NCBI GenBank assembly: GCA_021205755.1
Contig: JAJPWX010000046.1
Location: 29,818 to 93,817, forward strand
Source: Lachnospiraceae bacterium
GTDB taxonomy: Bacteria > Bacillota > Clostridia > Lachnospirales > Lachnospiraceae
Direction: 5' to 3'
DNA: 64,000 nt
Within the stretch, counting starts at the first letter, position 1, and every line of letters begins with the position of its first letter. Below are positions 57,188 through 64,000 of the stretch, in pieces. The position numbers and the translations under genes are program-made. A model generated the notes under the pieces. It saw only the letters and a list, made by a program, of their open reading frames with translations, did no database searches and was not told the DNA's origin.

Positions 57188-58873
57188 ATGGGATTCAAAT
57201 CTGACATTGAAATCGCACAGGAAACACCGATGTCCCCGATTACGGAGATTGCGGCAAAGGCAGGAATTGACGAGAAATATCTGGAGCAGTATGGCAAATA
57301 TAAGGCAAAGATTGACTACAATCTGCTTCGTGAGACAGACAAGAAGGATGGCAAGCTCGTCCTCGTGACCGCAATCAACCCGACACCGGCTGGCGAGGGT
57401 AAGACCACGACGACTGTTGGTCTGGCTGACGGTCTTCAGAAGCTTGGCAAGAACGTTATGGTAGCGCTGCGTGAGCCGTCTTTAGGACCGGTATTTGGTG
57501 TAAAGGGCGGAGCAGCAGGCGGCGGATATGCACAGGTTGTTCCGATGGAGGATATCAACCTTCACTTTACTGGTGACTTCCATGCGATTGGCGCTGCAAA
57601 CAACCTGCTGGCGGCTATGCTGGATAACCATATTTATCAGGGCAATGAGTTGAACATTGACCCGCGCAAGATCACATGGAGACGCTGCGTAGATATGAAT
57701 GACCGTCAGCTTCGTTTCGTGGTAGATGGTCTTGGCGGAAGAACCAATGGTGTGCCGAGAGAGGATGGCTATGATATCACAGTTGCTTCTGAGATCATGG
57801 CAGTGCTTTGCCTGGCAAGTGATATCACAGACCTGAAAGAACGTCTTTCGAGGATCATTGTAGGTTATACTTATGGCAAGCCATCAGAGCAGAAGCCGGT
57901 GACCGCTGGCGATCTTCACGCACAGGGCGCTATGGCAGCTCTTCTGAAGGATGCCCTGAAGCCGAACCTGGTACAGACTCTGGAGCATGTACCGGCAATC
58001 GTTCACGGTGGACCATTCGCAAACATTGCGCATGGCTGCAACTCCGTAACGGCTACGAAGATTGCTATGAAGCTCGCAGATTACACGATCACTGAGGCTG
58101 GTTTCGGTGCTGACCTGGGCGCTGAGAAGTTCCTTGACATCAAGTGCCGTATGGCTGATCTGCATCCGAATGCGGTTGTTATCGTAGCGACCGTTCGTGC
58201 TTTGAAGTACAACGGCGGCGTTCCGAAGGCTGATTTGAACCAGGAGAACCTGGAAGCTCTGGAGAAGGGTCTTCCGAACCTGCTCAAGCATGTCAGCAAC
58301 ATCAAGAATGTATACAAGCTTCCGTGCGTGGTTGCAATCAATGCGTTCCCGACCGATACAAAGGCGGAGCTGGATCTCGTTGAGAACAAGTGCCGTGAGT
58401 TGGGCGTAAACGTTGCTCTGTCCGAGGTATGGGCAAAGGGCGGCGAAGGCGGCATTAAGCTCGCTGAAGAAGTGATTCGCCTGTGCGATGAGCCGAATGA
58501 TTTCTCCTTCAGCTATGAGCTGGAGGGCAGCATTGAGGATAAGCTGAACACCATCGTTCAGAGAATCTACGGAGGCAAGGGCGTTGTCCTGACCGCGGAA
58601 GCGAAGAAGCAGGCGAAGCAGCTCGAGGATATGGGCTATGGCAACTGCCCGATCTGTGTAGCGAAGACACAGTATTCTCTGACAGATGATCCGAACAAGC
58701 TTGGTGCACCGACCGATTTTGAGGTTACCGTTCGGAATCTTAAGATTTCCGCAGGCGCAGGCTTCATTGTAGCCCTGACCGGCGACATTATGACCATGCC
58801 TGGCCTTCCGAAGAGACCGGCTGCTGAGCGTATTGATGTAGACGAAACAGGAAAGATTTCCGGACTGTTCTGA
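57188..58873 (+). CDS. fhs: Formate-tetrahydrofolate ligase
   Basis: Makes 10-formyl-THF from formate, THF and ATP for purines, fMet-tRNA and, in acetogens, the Wood-Ljungdahl methyl branch. Start at 57188 (GGAGAGGAG upstream); 561 residues. P-loop [17 protein letters not shown] near residue 68, [20 protein letters not shown] and [20 protein letters not shown] type ends. The gene has two folate-sensing switches in its leader and a terminator after it. Confidence 0.97.
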   Translation: MGFKSDIEIAQETPMSPITEIAAKAGIDEKYLEQYGKYKAKIDYNLLRETDKKDGKLVLVTAINPTPAGEGKTTTTVGLADGLQKLGKNVMVALREPSLGPVFGVKGGAAGGGYAQVVPMEDINLHFTGDFHAIGAANNLLAAMLDNHIYQGNELNIDPRKITWRRCVDMNDRQLRFVVDGLGGRTNGVPREDGYDITVASEIMAVLCLASDITDLKERLSRIIVGYTYGKPSEQKPVTAGDLHAQGAMAALLKDALKPNLVQTLEHVPAIVHGGPFANIAHGCNSVTATKIAMKLADYTITEAGFGADLGAEKFLDIKCRMADLHPNAVVIVATVRALKYNGGVPKADLNQENLEALEKGLPNLLKHVSNIKNVYKLPCVVAINAFPTDTKAELDLVENKCRELGVNVALSEVWAKGGEGGIKLAEEVIRLCDEPNDFSFSYELEGSIEDKLNTIVQRIYGGKGVVLTAEAKKQAKQLEDMGYGNCPICVAKTQYSLTDDPNKLGAPTDFEVTVRNLKISAGAGFIVALTGDIMTMPGLPKRPAAERIDVDETGKISGLF

Positions 58874-58956
58874 TTTCCGGCTGCGGGAAATCCATTTGAA
58901 AAGATTTTCTTTGCAAGGATGTGAAAAAATACATCCCCTGTAAGATAATTTGATAG

Positions 58957-58973
58957 GTAACAGTTAAGAATAG
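58957..58973. repeat. Relic of a family 1 repeat end
   Basis: GTAACAGTTAAGAATAG, similar to GTAACAGTTCAGAACAG of copies A-C. Confidence 0.4.
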
Positions 58974-58976
58974 CGG

Positions 58977-59022
58977 GCCGCGCTGTGGCAGATGTGCGAC
59001 AGCGTGGCTCTCTTTTTCTCTT
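58977..59022 (+). terminator. Terminator after fhs
   Basis: GCCGCGCTGT / ACAGCGTGGC with a 12-base loop, then TCTCTTTTTCTCTT. Confidence 0.85.
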
Positions 59023-59041
59023 AAAAGGTGAGTGATAAGAA

Positions 59042-60406
59042 ATGAAGATTAAAGAGGAAGATAACAGCAGCCTGATTTTTAAAATCTTGCTTTGCTTTTC
59101 CATTGCGTTTATCATCGGCTCTCTTTTTGCCGGGGATATCGGCAACCTGATTCCCGGATTCATCACAATCAATACCAGGCCGTCTCAGTTTACGATGGAT
59201 TATTTCGTGCTTGGCGGATTAGGGAGTTCCTTTTTAAACACCGGTATGGTAGGGCTGGGGTGTTGTGCGCTCCTTTACTTTACGAAAGCGAAGTGCACTG
59301 GCCTGACAGTGGCTGCTTACTGGCTGAACGTGGGATTTGCTACCTTCGGCATGACGTTTGTCAGCATCTGGCCATTTTTCTTCGGCGTGTGGGTGTATTC
59401 CAGAATCAAAAAGGTTTCTTTTGGCAGCGTGGCGAACATTGCCATGTTTTCCACAGCTTTGGCACCGTTCGCGATGGAGCTGATGTTCCGTTACCCGAAC
59501 ATGGAGACCAGCGGCTTCAGCTTTGTGGGACTGCTGTTGGCGATTGTGCTTGGCGTTGTGGTCGGCTGTGCGATGCCATCCCTGTGTGCGCACGCACCGG
59601 CTTTCCACAAAGGATATGATCTTTACAATGCGGGACCGGCGGCCGGATTCCTGGCATTTCTGGTATATTGTGTGCTGTATCGCTCCCCGGGGGTGGAGGT
59701 CCCTTCCAACACCAATCTCGGAGACGGACACCGACTGTTTGTCAATGTGTTCTTTATTATTGTATTCTTGCTGTGTTTCGCGGCAGCCTGGATGCTGGAT
59801 CACGACTGCCTGAAAGCGTATAAAAAGCTCTGGGCGAGCGATGGCTATAAGACAGATTATACTTCCACGTTTGGTATGTCGGCGACGCTGGTTAATATGG
59901 CTTTCTACGGCCTGTTTATTTTGCTTTATTACAATGTAGTGCAGGGTATGACCATGACCGACGGGCAGCTTGTCTTTACGGGCGCGAAGTTTACCGGTGC
60001 GACCATGGGCGCGATTATGTGTATGTATGCGTTCTGCGCACAGGGAGCCCAGCCGCGGACGGTATTCCCTATCATGGTCGGCTACGCGATCGCTTCGCTG
60101 CTCCCGTTCTTCATGTATGTGGGCGGCGTGACCGACACCCAGAACTGGACTCTGACGACACAGGGCATCCTGGTGGGTATGTGCTTCGCCAGCGGTCTTG
60201 CTCCGATATCCGGAAAATACGGCTTCTGGGGCGGAGTCATCGCTGGGGCGCTTCATGCGACACTTGTCTTGAGTGTACCTTTGCTGCATGGCGGCTTCTG
60301 CCTGTACAACGGCGGCTTCACCTGCGGCATCGTCGCATTCCTGCTCATTCCGGTGTTTGAGTGTTTTTGGAAAACAAAGGAAGAACGGCTTGCAGCGCGA
60401 AAATAA
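59042..60406 (+). CDS. DUF1576 family membrane protein
   Basis: 454 residues with about 11-12 membrane segments (for example KILLCFSIAFIIGSLFAGD and VGLLLAIVLGVVVGCAMP), matching DUF1576 in length and overall layout. Conserved Gly/His-rich parts include KGYDLYNAGPAAGFLAF and WGGVIAGALHATLVLSVPLLHGGF near the C-terminus. Transport is plausible but unproven for the family. AAAAGGTGAGTG precedes the ATG; downstream and convergent is the FMN-binding-like gene. Confidence 0.85.
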   Translation: MKIKEEDNSSLIFKILLCFSIAFIIGSLFAGDIGNLIPGFITINTRPSQFTMDYFVLGGLGSSFLNTGMVGLGCCALLYFTKAKCTGLTVAAYWLNVGFATFGMTFVSIWPFFFGVWVYSRIKKVSFGSVANIAMFSTALAPFAMELMFRYPNMETSGFSFVGLLLAIVLGVVVGCAMPSLCAHAPAFHKGYDLYNAGPAAGFLAFLVYCVLYRSPGVEVPSNTNLGDGHRLFVNVFFIIVFLLCFAAAWMLDHDCLKAYKKLWASDGYKTDYTSTFGMSATLVNMAFYGLFILLYYNVVQGMTMTDGQLVFTGAKFTGATMGAIMCMYAFCAQGAQPRTVFPIMVGYAIASLLPFFMYVGGVTDTQNWTLTTQGILVGMCFASGLAPISGKYGFWGGVIAGALHATLVLSVPLLHGGFCLYNGGFTCGIVAFLLIPVFECFWKTKEERLAARK

Positions 60407-60417
60407 ACGGCAAAAAC

Positions 60418-60951
60418 TTACGTGTTCTCTTCGATTCTTGCGATAGAGAGCGCTTTTGAAACAGCATTTAACAGAAGCTGGGAGGTATATCTGGTCTGTG
60501 CGGAGCAGGTGATGCCATCCAGCTTTTGCTTTTCCAGAATCTGGGAAGCGATATTTTCCAGAGCAGAGGGCACCAGGGGATAGGCCGCTTCCGTCGCTTC
60601 GCCTAAATTTACCAGCTCAATTGCCAGAATCCGGTCAGAACTCACTGTGACCTGCACATCCACTGCAGAATCCCCCAGTGTGACAGGAGACGTGTAGACG
60701 CCGGCGATATAGGTACCATCGGAATTGCTCTGTTTGGCTTCGGAATCCGTAATTTCATTTGTGCTGCCTGGCTCTGTGTCAGTGCTTTGCGCGGAATTTA
60801 CGCCCGCCTGAGCCTCATCCGTATTGTTGGTACTTTTTTTCGTAAACATCAGGATCAGACAGAGCAGCAACGTGATTATAAAAAATGCCAGAATCACTGT
60901 GTAAATAATTTCCCTCAGCTTAAAAACCATAATTTTGGGATCGGAACTCAT
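60418..60951 (-). CDS. Membrane-anchored FMN-binding-like protein
   Basis: 177 residues: a short cytoplasmic start, one helix (IIYTVILAFFIITLLLCLIL), a Ser/Thr/Asn/Glu linker and an FMN_bind-like domain, YIAGVYTSPVTLGDSAVDVQ followed by TSQLLLNAVSKALSIA. The Thr that carries covalent FMN in RnfG/NqrC (SGAT) is replaced by SAQTRYTS here, so flavin attachment is uncertain. No rnf genes nearby. Confidence 0.7.
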   Translation of the reverse strand: MSSDPKIMVFKLREIIYTVILAFFIITLLLCLILMFTKKSTNNTDEAQAGVNSAQSTDTEPGSTNEITDSEAKQSNSDGTYIAGVYTSPVTLGDSAVDVQVTVSSDRILAIELVNLGEATEAAYPLVPSALENIASQILEKQKLDGITCSAQTRYTSQLLLNAVSKALSIARIEENT

Positions 60952-61018
60952 AAGTTTTCTCCACGTACGGATTGTTGATACAGTATATTTCAGAGAGGGG
61001 CTTTTTTATGCGCCGAAT

Positions 61019-61074
61019 CGCAGCAATTTGGGACTGCCGTCTGCGAGTTTACGCTTCGCTCCTGAATTGCTGCG
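61019..61074. repeat. Imperfect palindrome with 10-bp arms
   Basis: CGCAGCAATT / AATTGCTGCG with internal CTGCGAGTTTACGCTTCGCT. Flanked by T and A runs. The inner sequence resembles modules in repeat family 1 and in 63577-63777. Confidence 0.5.
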
Positions 61075-61189
61075 AAAAAAGATCCGTGCTTCTTTAAGGA
61101 ATCAGAATAAAAAATCTTTCAAACGTACATATTATAGTAAACGACGTTAGTTCGTTTGCGTTTATAAAAGTGTAAAGGAGAAAGAGTAA

Positions 61190-61642
61190 ATGAGACAGTG
61201 GAAAAAGTACGTACTATGTATTGCCTGCGTGTGCTGTATGACATTGTTGGCCGGGTGCGGCGCGGACGATGCGGCAGATAATGGCACAACGCAGGAGTCG
61301 GCCAACACGAACGAGAGCAATGCAGACGATGCCGGAGATGCTGCCGATACAGATGAAGAACCTGATGATGGTGCGGCAGATGATGAAACCGATGAGAATG
61401 GCCTCGTAAATGACGCGACCGGAGACGATGCAGGCATCAATGGAACCGATGGAGACGCTGGTACCAATGGAACGAACGGAACGGATGAAAACAATACGGC
61501 AAATGACGATGGAACCATTGCCGATGACCTGGGTGATGCGGGAGACGATATCATAGATGGCGTCGGCGACGCGGGCAAAGACGTCATTGACGGTGTAGAA
61601 GATGCAGGCGACGCGCTTACCGGGAATGAGACGAATGATTGA
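61190..61642 (+). CDS. Acidic low-complexity lipoprotein
   Basis: 150 residues. A lipobox LLAGC after a signal peptide of about 22 residues (KYVLCIACVCCMTLLAGC), then a disordered tail made almost only of Asp, Ala, Gly, Thr, Asn and Glu. Near the end GDAGDDIIDGV and GDAGKDVIDGV repeat in tandem. AAGGAGA precedes the ATG. Function unknown; likely a charged surface linker. Confidence 0.75.
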   Translation: MRQWKKYVLCIACVCCMTLLAGCGADDAADNGTTQESANTNESNADDAGDAADTDEEPDDGAADDETDENGLVNDATGDDAGINGTDGDAGTNGTNGTDENNTANDDGTIADDLGDAGDDIIDGVGDAGKDVIDGVEDAGDALTGNETND

Positions 61643-61777
61643 GAAAAATAGCTGGGACTGCGGCGCGGAAAAGAGATAGATTTTTGATGGACAGGCAGAG
61701 AAAACGGGCCTGTCCGTTTCCATGTATGAAAATGGGGTGATTCAGAACAGGAGATTGCAGGCCTGCCTCACTCGTCG

Positions 61778-61837
61778 TTACAGGTCACACTCTAATCAGA
61801 TTTACCTTATTTGTGCCTCTACAGATGTGACCAGTAA
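61778..61837. repeat. Palindromic repeat family 2 (60 bp), reverse orientation
   Basis: TTACAGGTCACACTCTAATC then AGATTTACCTTATTTGTGCC and TCTACAGATGTGACCAGTAA; matches the reverse complement of 32800-32858. The gene-free stretch 61643-61942 holds little else. Confidence 0.75.
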
Positions 61838-61942
61838 CCATTTGTCTGTAATGAACTGTAAAAAAGCATGGCAGATGATTGACAGAAACAGGATGAGTAA
61901 TATAGAATATATTCGAATGAAAGAAAGGAATAACAGAACATT

Positions 61943-62719
61943 ATGAAATTTCGGCCATGTATTGATATACATAATGGAAAGGTAAAACAAATTGTAGGAG
62001 GCAGTCTTCGGGATCAGGGAGATAAGGCCAGTGAGAACTTTGTCTCCGGACAGGATGCGGACTATTACGCGAACCTTTATCAAAAAGACGGGCTAAAGGG
62101 CGGACATGTAATTTTGCTCAATCCAGTCACCTCTCCCTACTACGAGGCGACGCGAAAACAGGCGCTGCGGGCCTTGGCGGCCTATCCGGGCGGACTGCAG
62201 CTTGGCGGCGGCGTCACCGCCGAAAATGCGGCCACATTTCTGGATGCCGGTGCGTCGCACGTGATCGTAACCTCCTATGTCTTTCGGGACGGCCGCATTC
62301 AATATGAAAACCTGGAGCGCCTCGTCGGCGAGATCGGAAAAGAGCATCTGGTACTGGATCTGAGCTGCCGCAAAAAAGAAGGAGAATATAATATTGTGAC
62401 CGACCGCTGGCAGAAATTCACAGAAGTCACTTTAAGTCACCAAACACTCGATGAACTGGCAGAATATTGTGACGAGTTCCTGGTGCATGCGGCGGATGTG
62501 GAAGGAAAATCAGGCGGGATCGAGCTTCCGGTGGCGGAACTGCTCGGAAGCTGGGGAAAACGGCCTGTTACCTATGCGGGCGGCGTCGGCAGTTATGAAG
62601 ATCTGAGCTTACTGCGTGAAGCGGGCAAAAACCAGGTGGACGTGACGGTTGGAAGCGCCCTCGATCTGTTTGGCGGATCGCTTTCCTATCGAAAAATTCT
62701 GGAAATCTGCAATAAGTAA
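61943..62719 (+). CDS. hisA: HisA-type isomerase of the eukaryotic (HIS6) class
   Basis: Phosphoribosylformimino-AICAR isomerase of histidine synthesis. The 258 residues match the yeast HIS6 type, not the usual bacterial HisA: CIDIHNGKVKQIVGGSL, GGHVILLNP, LQLGGGVTAENA, HVIVTSYVF, LVLDLSCRKKEGE, DEFLVHAADVEGKSGGIE, VTYAGGVGSYEDL and VDVTVGSALDLFGG. AAAGGAA precedes the ATG. No other his gene is in the window. It could complete a his pathway encoded elsewhere, or act on a related sugar-phosphate intermediate. Confidence 0.88.
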   Translation: MKFRPCIDIHNGKVKQIVGGSLRDQGDKASENFVSGQDADYYANLYQKDGLKGGHVILLNPVTSPYYEATRKQALRALAAYPGGLQLGGGVTAENAATFLDAGASHVIVTSYVFRDGRIQYENLERLVGEIGKEHLVLDLSCRKKEGEYNIVTDRWQKFTEVTLSHQTLDELAEYCDEFLVHAADVEGKSGGIELPVAELLGSWGKRPVTYAGGVGSYEDLSLLREAGKNQVDVTVGSALDLFGGSLSYRKILEICNK

Positions 62720-62876
62720 TTGCAATTGCCTGAGAAAATGAAAAAGTGAAAAGAACTCAACGAAAAGAAGGGAGCGGCAAGCGCGAAAGACTGCGTCTTT
62801 TTCATCGTGTTTTTCAAAAAATTGTAGAGAATATACAATAAGATTTTGAATTATTTGAAAAAATTGGAAATTTTTA

Positions 62877-62904
62877 TTGTAAAATCCGAAAGATATGATA
62901 TAAT
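62877..62904 (+). promoter_or_regulatory. Promoter of hpf
   Basis: TTGTAA (62877-62882), 16-base spacer, TATAAT (62899-62904). A weak hairpin with a T tail at 62785-62803 may end the hisA message. Confidence 0.6.
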
Positions 62905-62936
62905 GACCCTATCATCAAGTAAAGGAGATGGATCGT

Positions 62937-63464
62937 ATGAAGTTTAGGATTACAGGTAAAAATATTGAGGTATCTGATAATTTACGGATCACCATTCAGG
63001 AAAAGCTTGGAAAACTTGAACGATATTTCACTTCCGACACCGAAATCATCGTCACACTGAGCGTTGAGAAAGAAAGGCAGAAAATAGAGGTAACTATCCC
63101 AGTACGGGGCAATATTATCCGCTCCGAGCAAGTCAGCAACGATATGTATGTTTCCATCGACCTTGTGGAAGAAGTCATCGAGCGTCAGCTCCGCAAATAC
63201 AAAGAAAAAATCATTGACCGTCATCAGGGCGGCAACAACTTCCGGCAGGAGTTTATCGAAAAAGAGACGGAGCCATTAGAAGAAGTAAAGATTATCCGCA
63301 CCAAGCACTTTGGGATGAAACCGATGTATCCGGAGGATGCCTGCATACAGATGGAGCTCTTGGGACATAACTTTTACGTATTCCGCAACGCGGAGACAGA
63401 AGAGGTGAACGTCGTTTATAAGAGAAAAGGCGGCACTTACGGGCTGATCGAGCCAGAGTATTGA
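62937..63464 (+). CDS. hpf: Ribosome hibernation promoting factor (long form)
   Basis: Dimerises idle 70S ribosomes into 100S particles. Start at 62937 (AAAGGAG upstream; ATG 62928 would overlap the site). The 175 residues have the N-terminal S30AE domain (MKFRITGKNIEVSDNLRITI) and the C-terminal dimerisation domain (IRTKHFGMKPMYPEDACIQM, then ELLGHNFYVFRNAETEEVNV). The long form is typical of Bacillota. Confidence 0.95.
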   Translation: MKFRITGKNIEVSDNLRITIQEKLGKLERYFTSDTEIIVTLSVEKERQKIEVTIPVRGNIIRSEQVSNDMYVSIDLVEEVIERQLRKYKEKIIDRHQGGNNFRQEFIEKETEPLEEVKIIRTKHFGMKPMYPEDACIQMELLGHNFYVFRNAETEEVNVVYKRKGGTYGLIEPEY

Positions 63465-63537
63465 GAACTGAGCGGTGTATGATAAAATAGAATCTGGTAA
63501 ATTAAGATATGGCTTGAAATGAATAGAAAGATAAGGA

Positions 63538-63576
63538 AAGCCGTCCTCCCAGACATGCGGGGGGCGGCTTTTCTGT
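63538..63576 (+). terminator. Terminator after hpf
   Basis: AAAGCCGTCC / GGGCGGCTTT stem with TTTTCT. Confidence 0.75.
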
Positions 63577-63777
63577 AGCTTAATGCGCAGGGCCGGGCAA
63601 GATGTTTTACGGCTTATGCCGTACCCGTCTACGCTTTGCTTCGGCCGTTGCCGAATGCGTGCCACTGGCACGCAGCAACCGCGCGGGCGAGTAGGGAAAA
63701 TCACCCTACCCGATTATGTGTCGGGCACCCTTAAATTCTCCGATAGGGAAGCGGTCAGCTCGTATCATGGAACATTA
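63577..63777. other. Intergenic stretch of nested short palindromes
   Basis: No coding frame is convincing. Contains TACGGCTTATGCCGTA, GCGTGCCACTGGCACGC, GTAGGGAAAATCACCCTAC and CCCGATTATGTGTCGGG. On the minus strand CCAGTGG followed by GGCCGAAGCAAAGCGTAGAC resembles the central insert of repeat copy A (CCAGTGG then GACCGAAGTGAAACGGAGAC). Confidence 0.5.
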
Positions 63778-63825
63778 AAAACAAAAAAAGTGCGAAACAC
63801 CTGTCTGATTACAAATGTTTCACAC
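63778..63825 (-). terminator. Terminator of tRNA-Leu
   Basis: GTGCGAAACA / TGTTTCACAC with one mismatch; on the minus strand the stem is followed by a T tract. Confidence 0.75.
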
Positions 63826-63836
63826 CTTCTTATCCG

Positions 63837-63921
63837 TGCGGAAGATGGGACTTGAACCCACACGAGCGCAATGCCCACAAGATCCTTAGTCTTGCTCGTC
63901 TGCCAGTTCCGACACTTCCGC
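63837..63921 (-). tRNA. tRNA-Leu (anticodon AAG)
   Basis: 85 nt on the minus strand with a long variable arm: acceptor GCGGAAG/CTTCCGC, anticodon stem CAAGA/TCTTG with loop CTAAGGA, T arm ending TGGGTTCAAGTCCCA, discriminator A. Position 34 is A, so the anticodon is AAG. Confidence 0.9.
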
Positions 63922-64000
63922 GAACAGGTGAGATTATATCAAAACAGTTTTGGAAAGTCAATAGCTTTTTTGAAAAAAACTAAAAAAATAAAATGAAAAA

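Overview
The window reads as a chromosomal stretch of a spore-forming anaerobic Clostridia bacterium, most like Lachnospiraceae. Supporting evidence: spore genes (spoIIP, a GerA-type germinant receptor subunit, a SleC-like cortex-lytic enzyme), formate-tetrahydrofolate ligase, a giant 2-hydroxyacyl-CoA dehydratase activase, strong AGGAGG ribosome binding sites and TTGACA/TATAAT promoters. No rRNA, phage, transposase, CRISPR or plasmid gene was seen. The placement is inferred from gene content, not from a search.

Layout. 1-6.3 kb: a 5'-truncated flavoprotein, cmk, clpC, a small conserved protein and radA, then tRNA-Trp on the minus strand. 6.7-9.2 kb: metY-like sulfhydrylase and a DegV protein. 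9.2-14.3 kb: a VWA protein, ilvE, a frameshifted MoxR-type ATPase and aroK; ilvE runs opposite to the others and the block lies between two inverted copies of a palindromic repeat. 14.6-17.5 kb: small export protein, GerA-family protein, phosphoribosyltransferase-like protein. 17.6-22.1 kb: one 1498-residue activase. 22.3-24.4 kb: tgt, a small Cys-rich protein, yajC. 24.5-32.8 kb: leuB-ilvD-ilvB then serC-serA-DUF1015, a branched-chain amino acid and serine block. 32.9-36.8 kb: a branching-enzyme homologue with catalytic substitutions, a CsoR-type regulator, tRNA-Thr, a cyclophilin. 36.9-42.8 kb: oppBCDFA peptide importer. 43-47.4 kb: a small membrane protein, spoIIP, lepA, nrdR. 47.4-56.6 kb: SleC-like enzyme, carAB, a zinc phospholipase C-like protein, a frameshifted L,D-transpeptidase, a SEC-C protein and a small membrane protein. 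56.6-64 kb: fhs behind two riboswitches, a DUF1576 membrane protein, an FMN-binding-like protein, an acidic lipoprotein, an orphan eukaryotic-type HisA, hpf and tRNA-Leu.

The strongest observations are: a ZTP riboswitch with its own terminator followed about 110 nt later by a THF riboswitch, both ahead of fhs, forming a possible two-input folate gate; two families of mobile-looking palindromic repeats, one of which sits in the leaders of ilvE and leuB; a GlgB homologue whose catalytic Asp is Asn and one active-site His is Gln, with a disordered insert and a Lys/Ala-rich histone-like tail; an orphan HisA of the yeast HIS6 type; and two genes broken by one-base differences in poly-A tracts (one base too many in one, one too few in the other), which could be assembly errors, slippage sites or real mutations.
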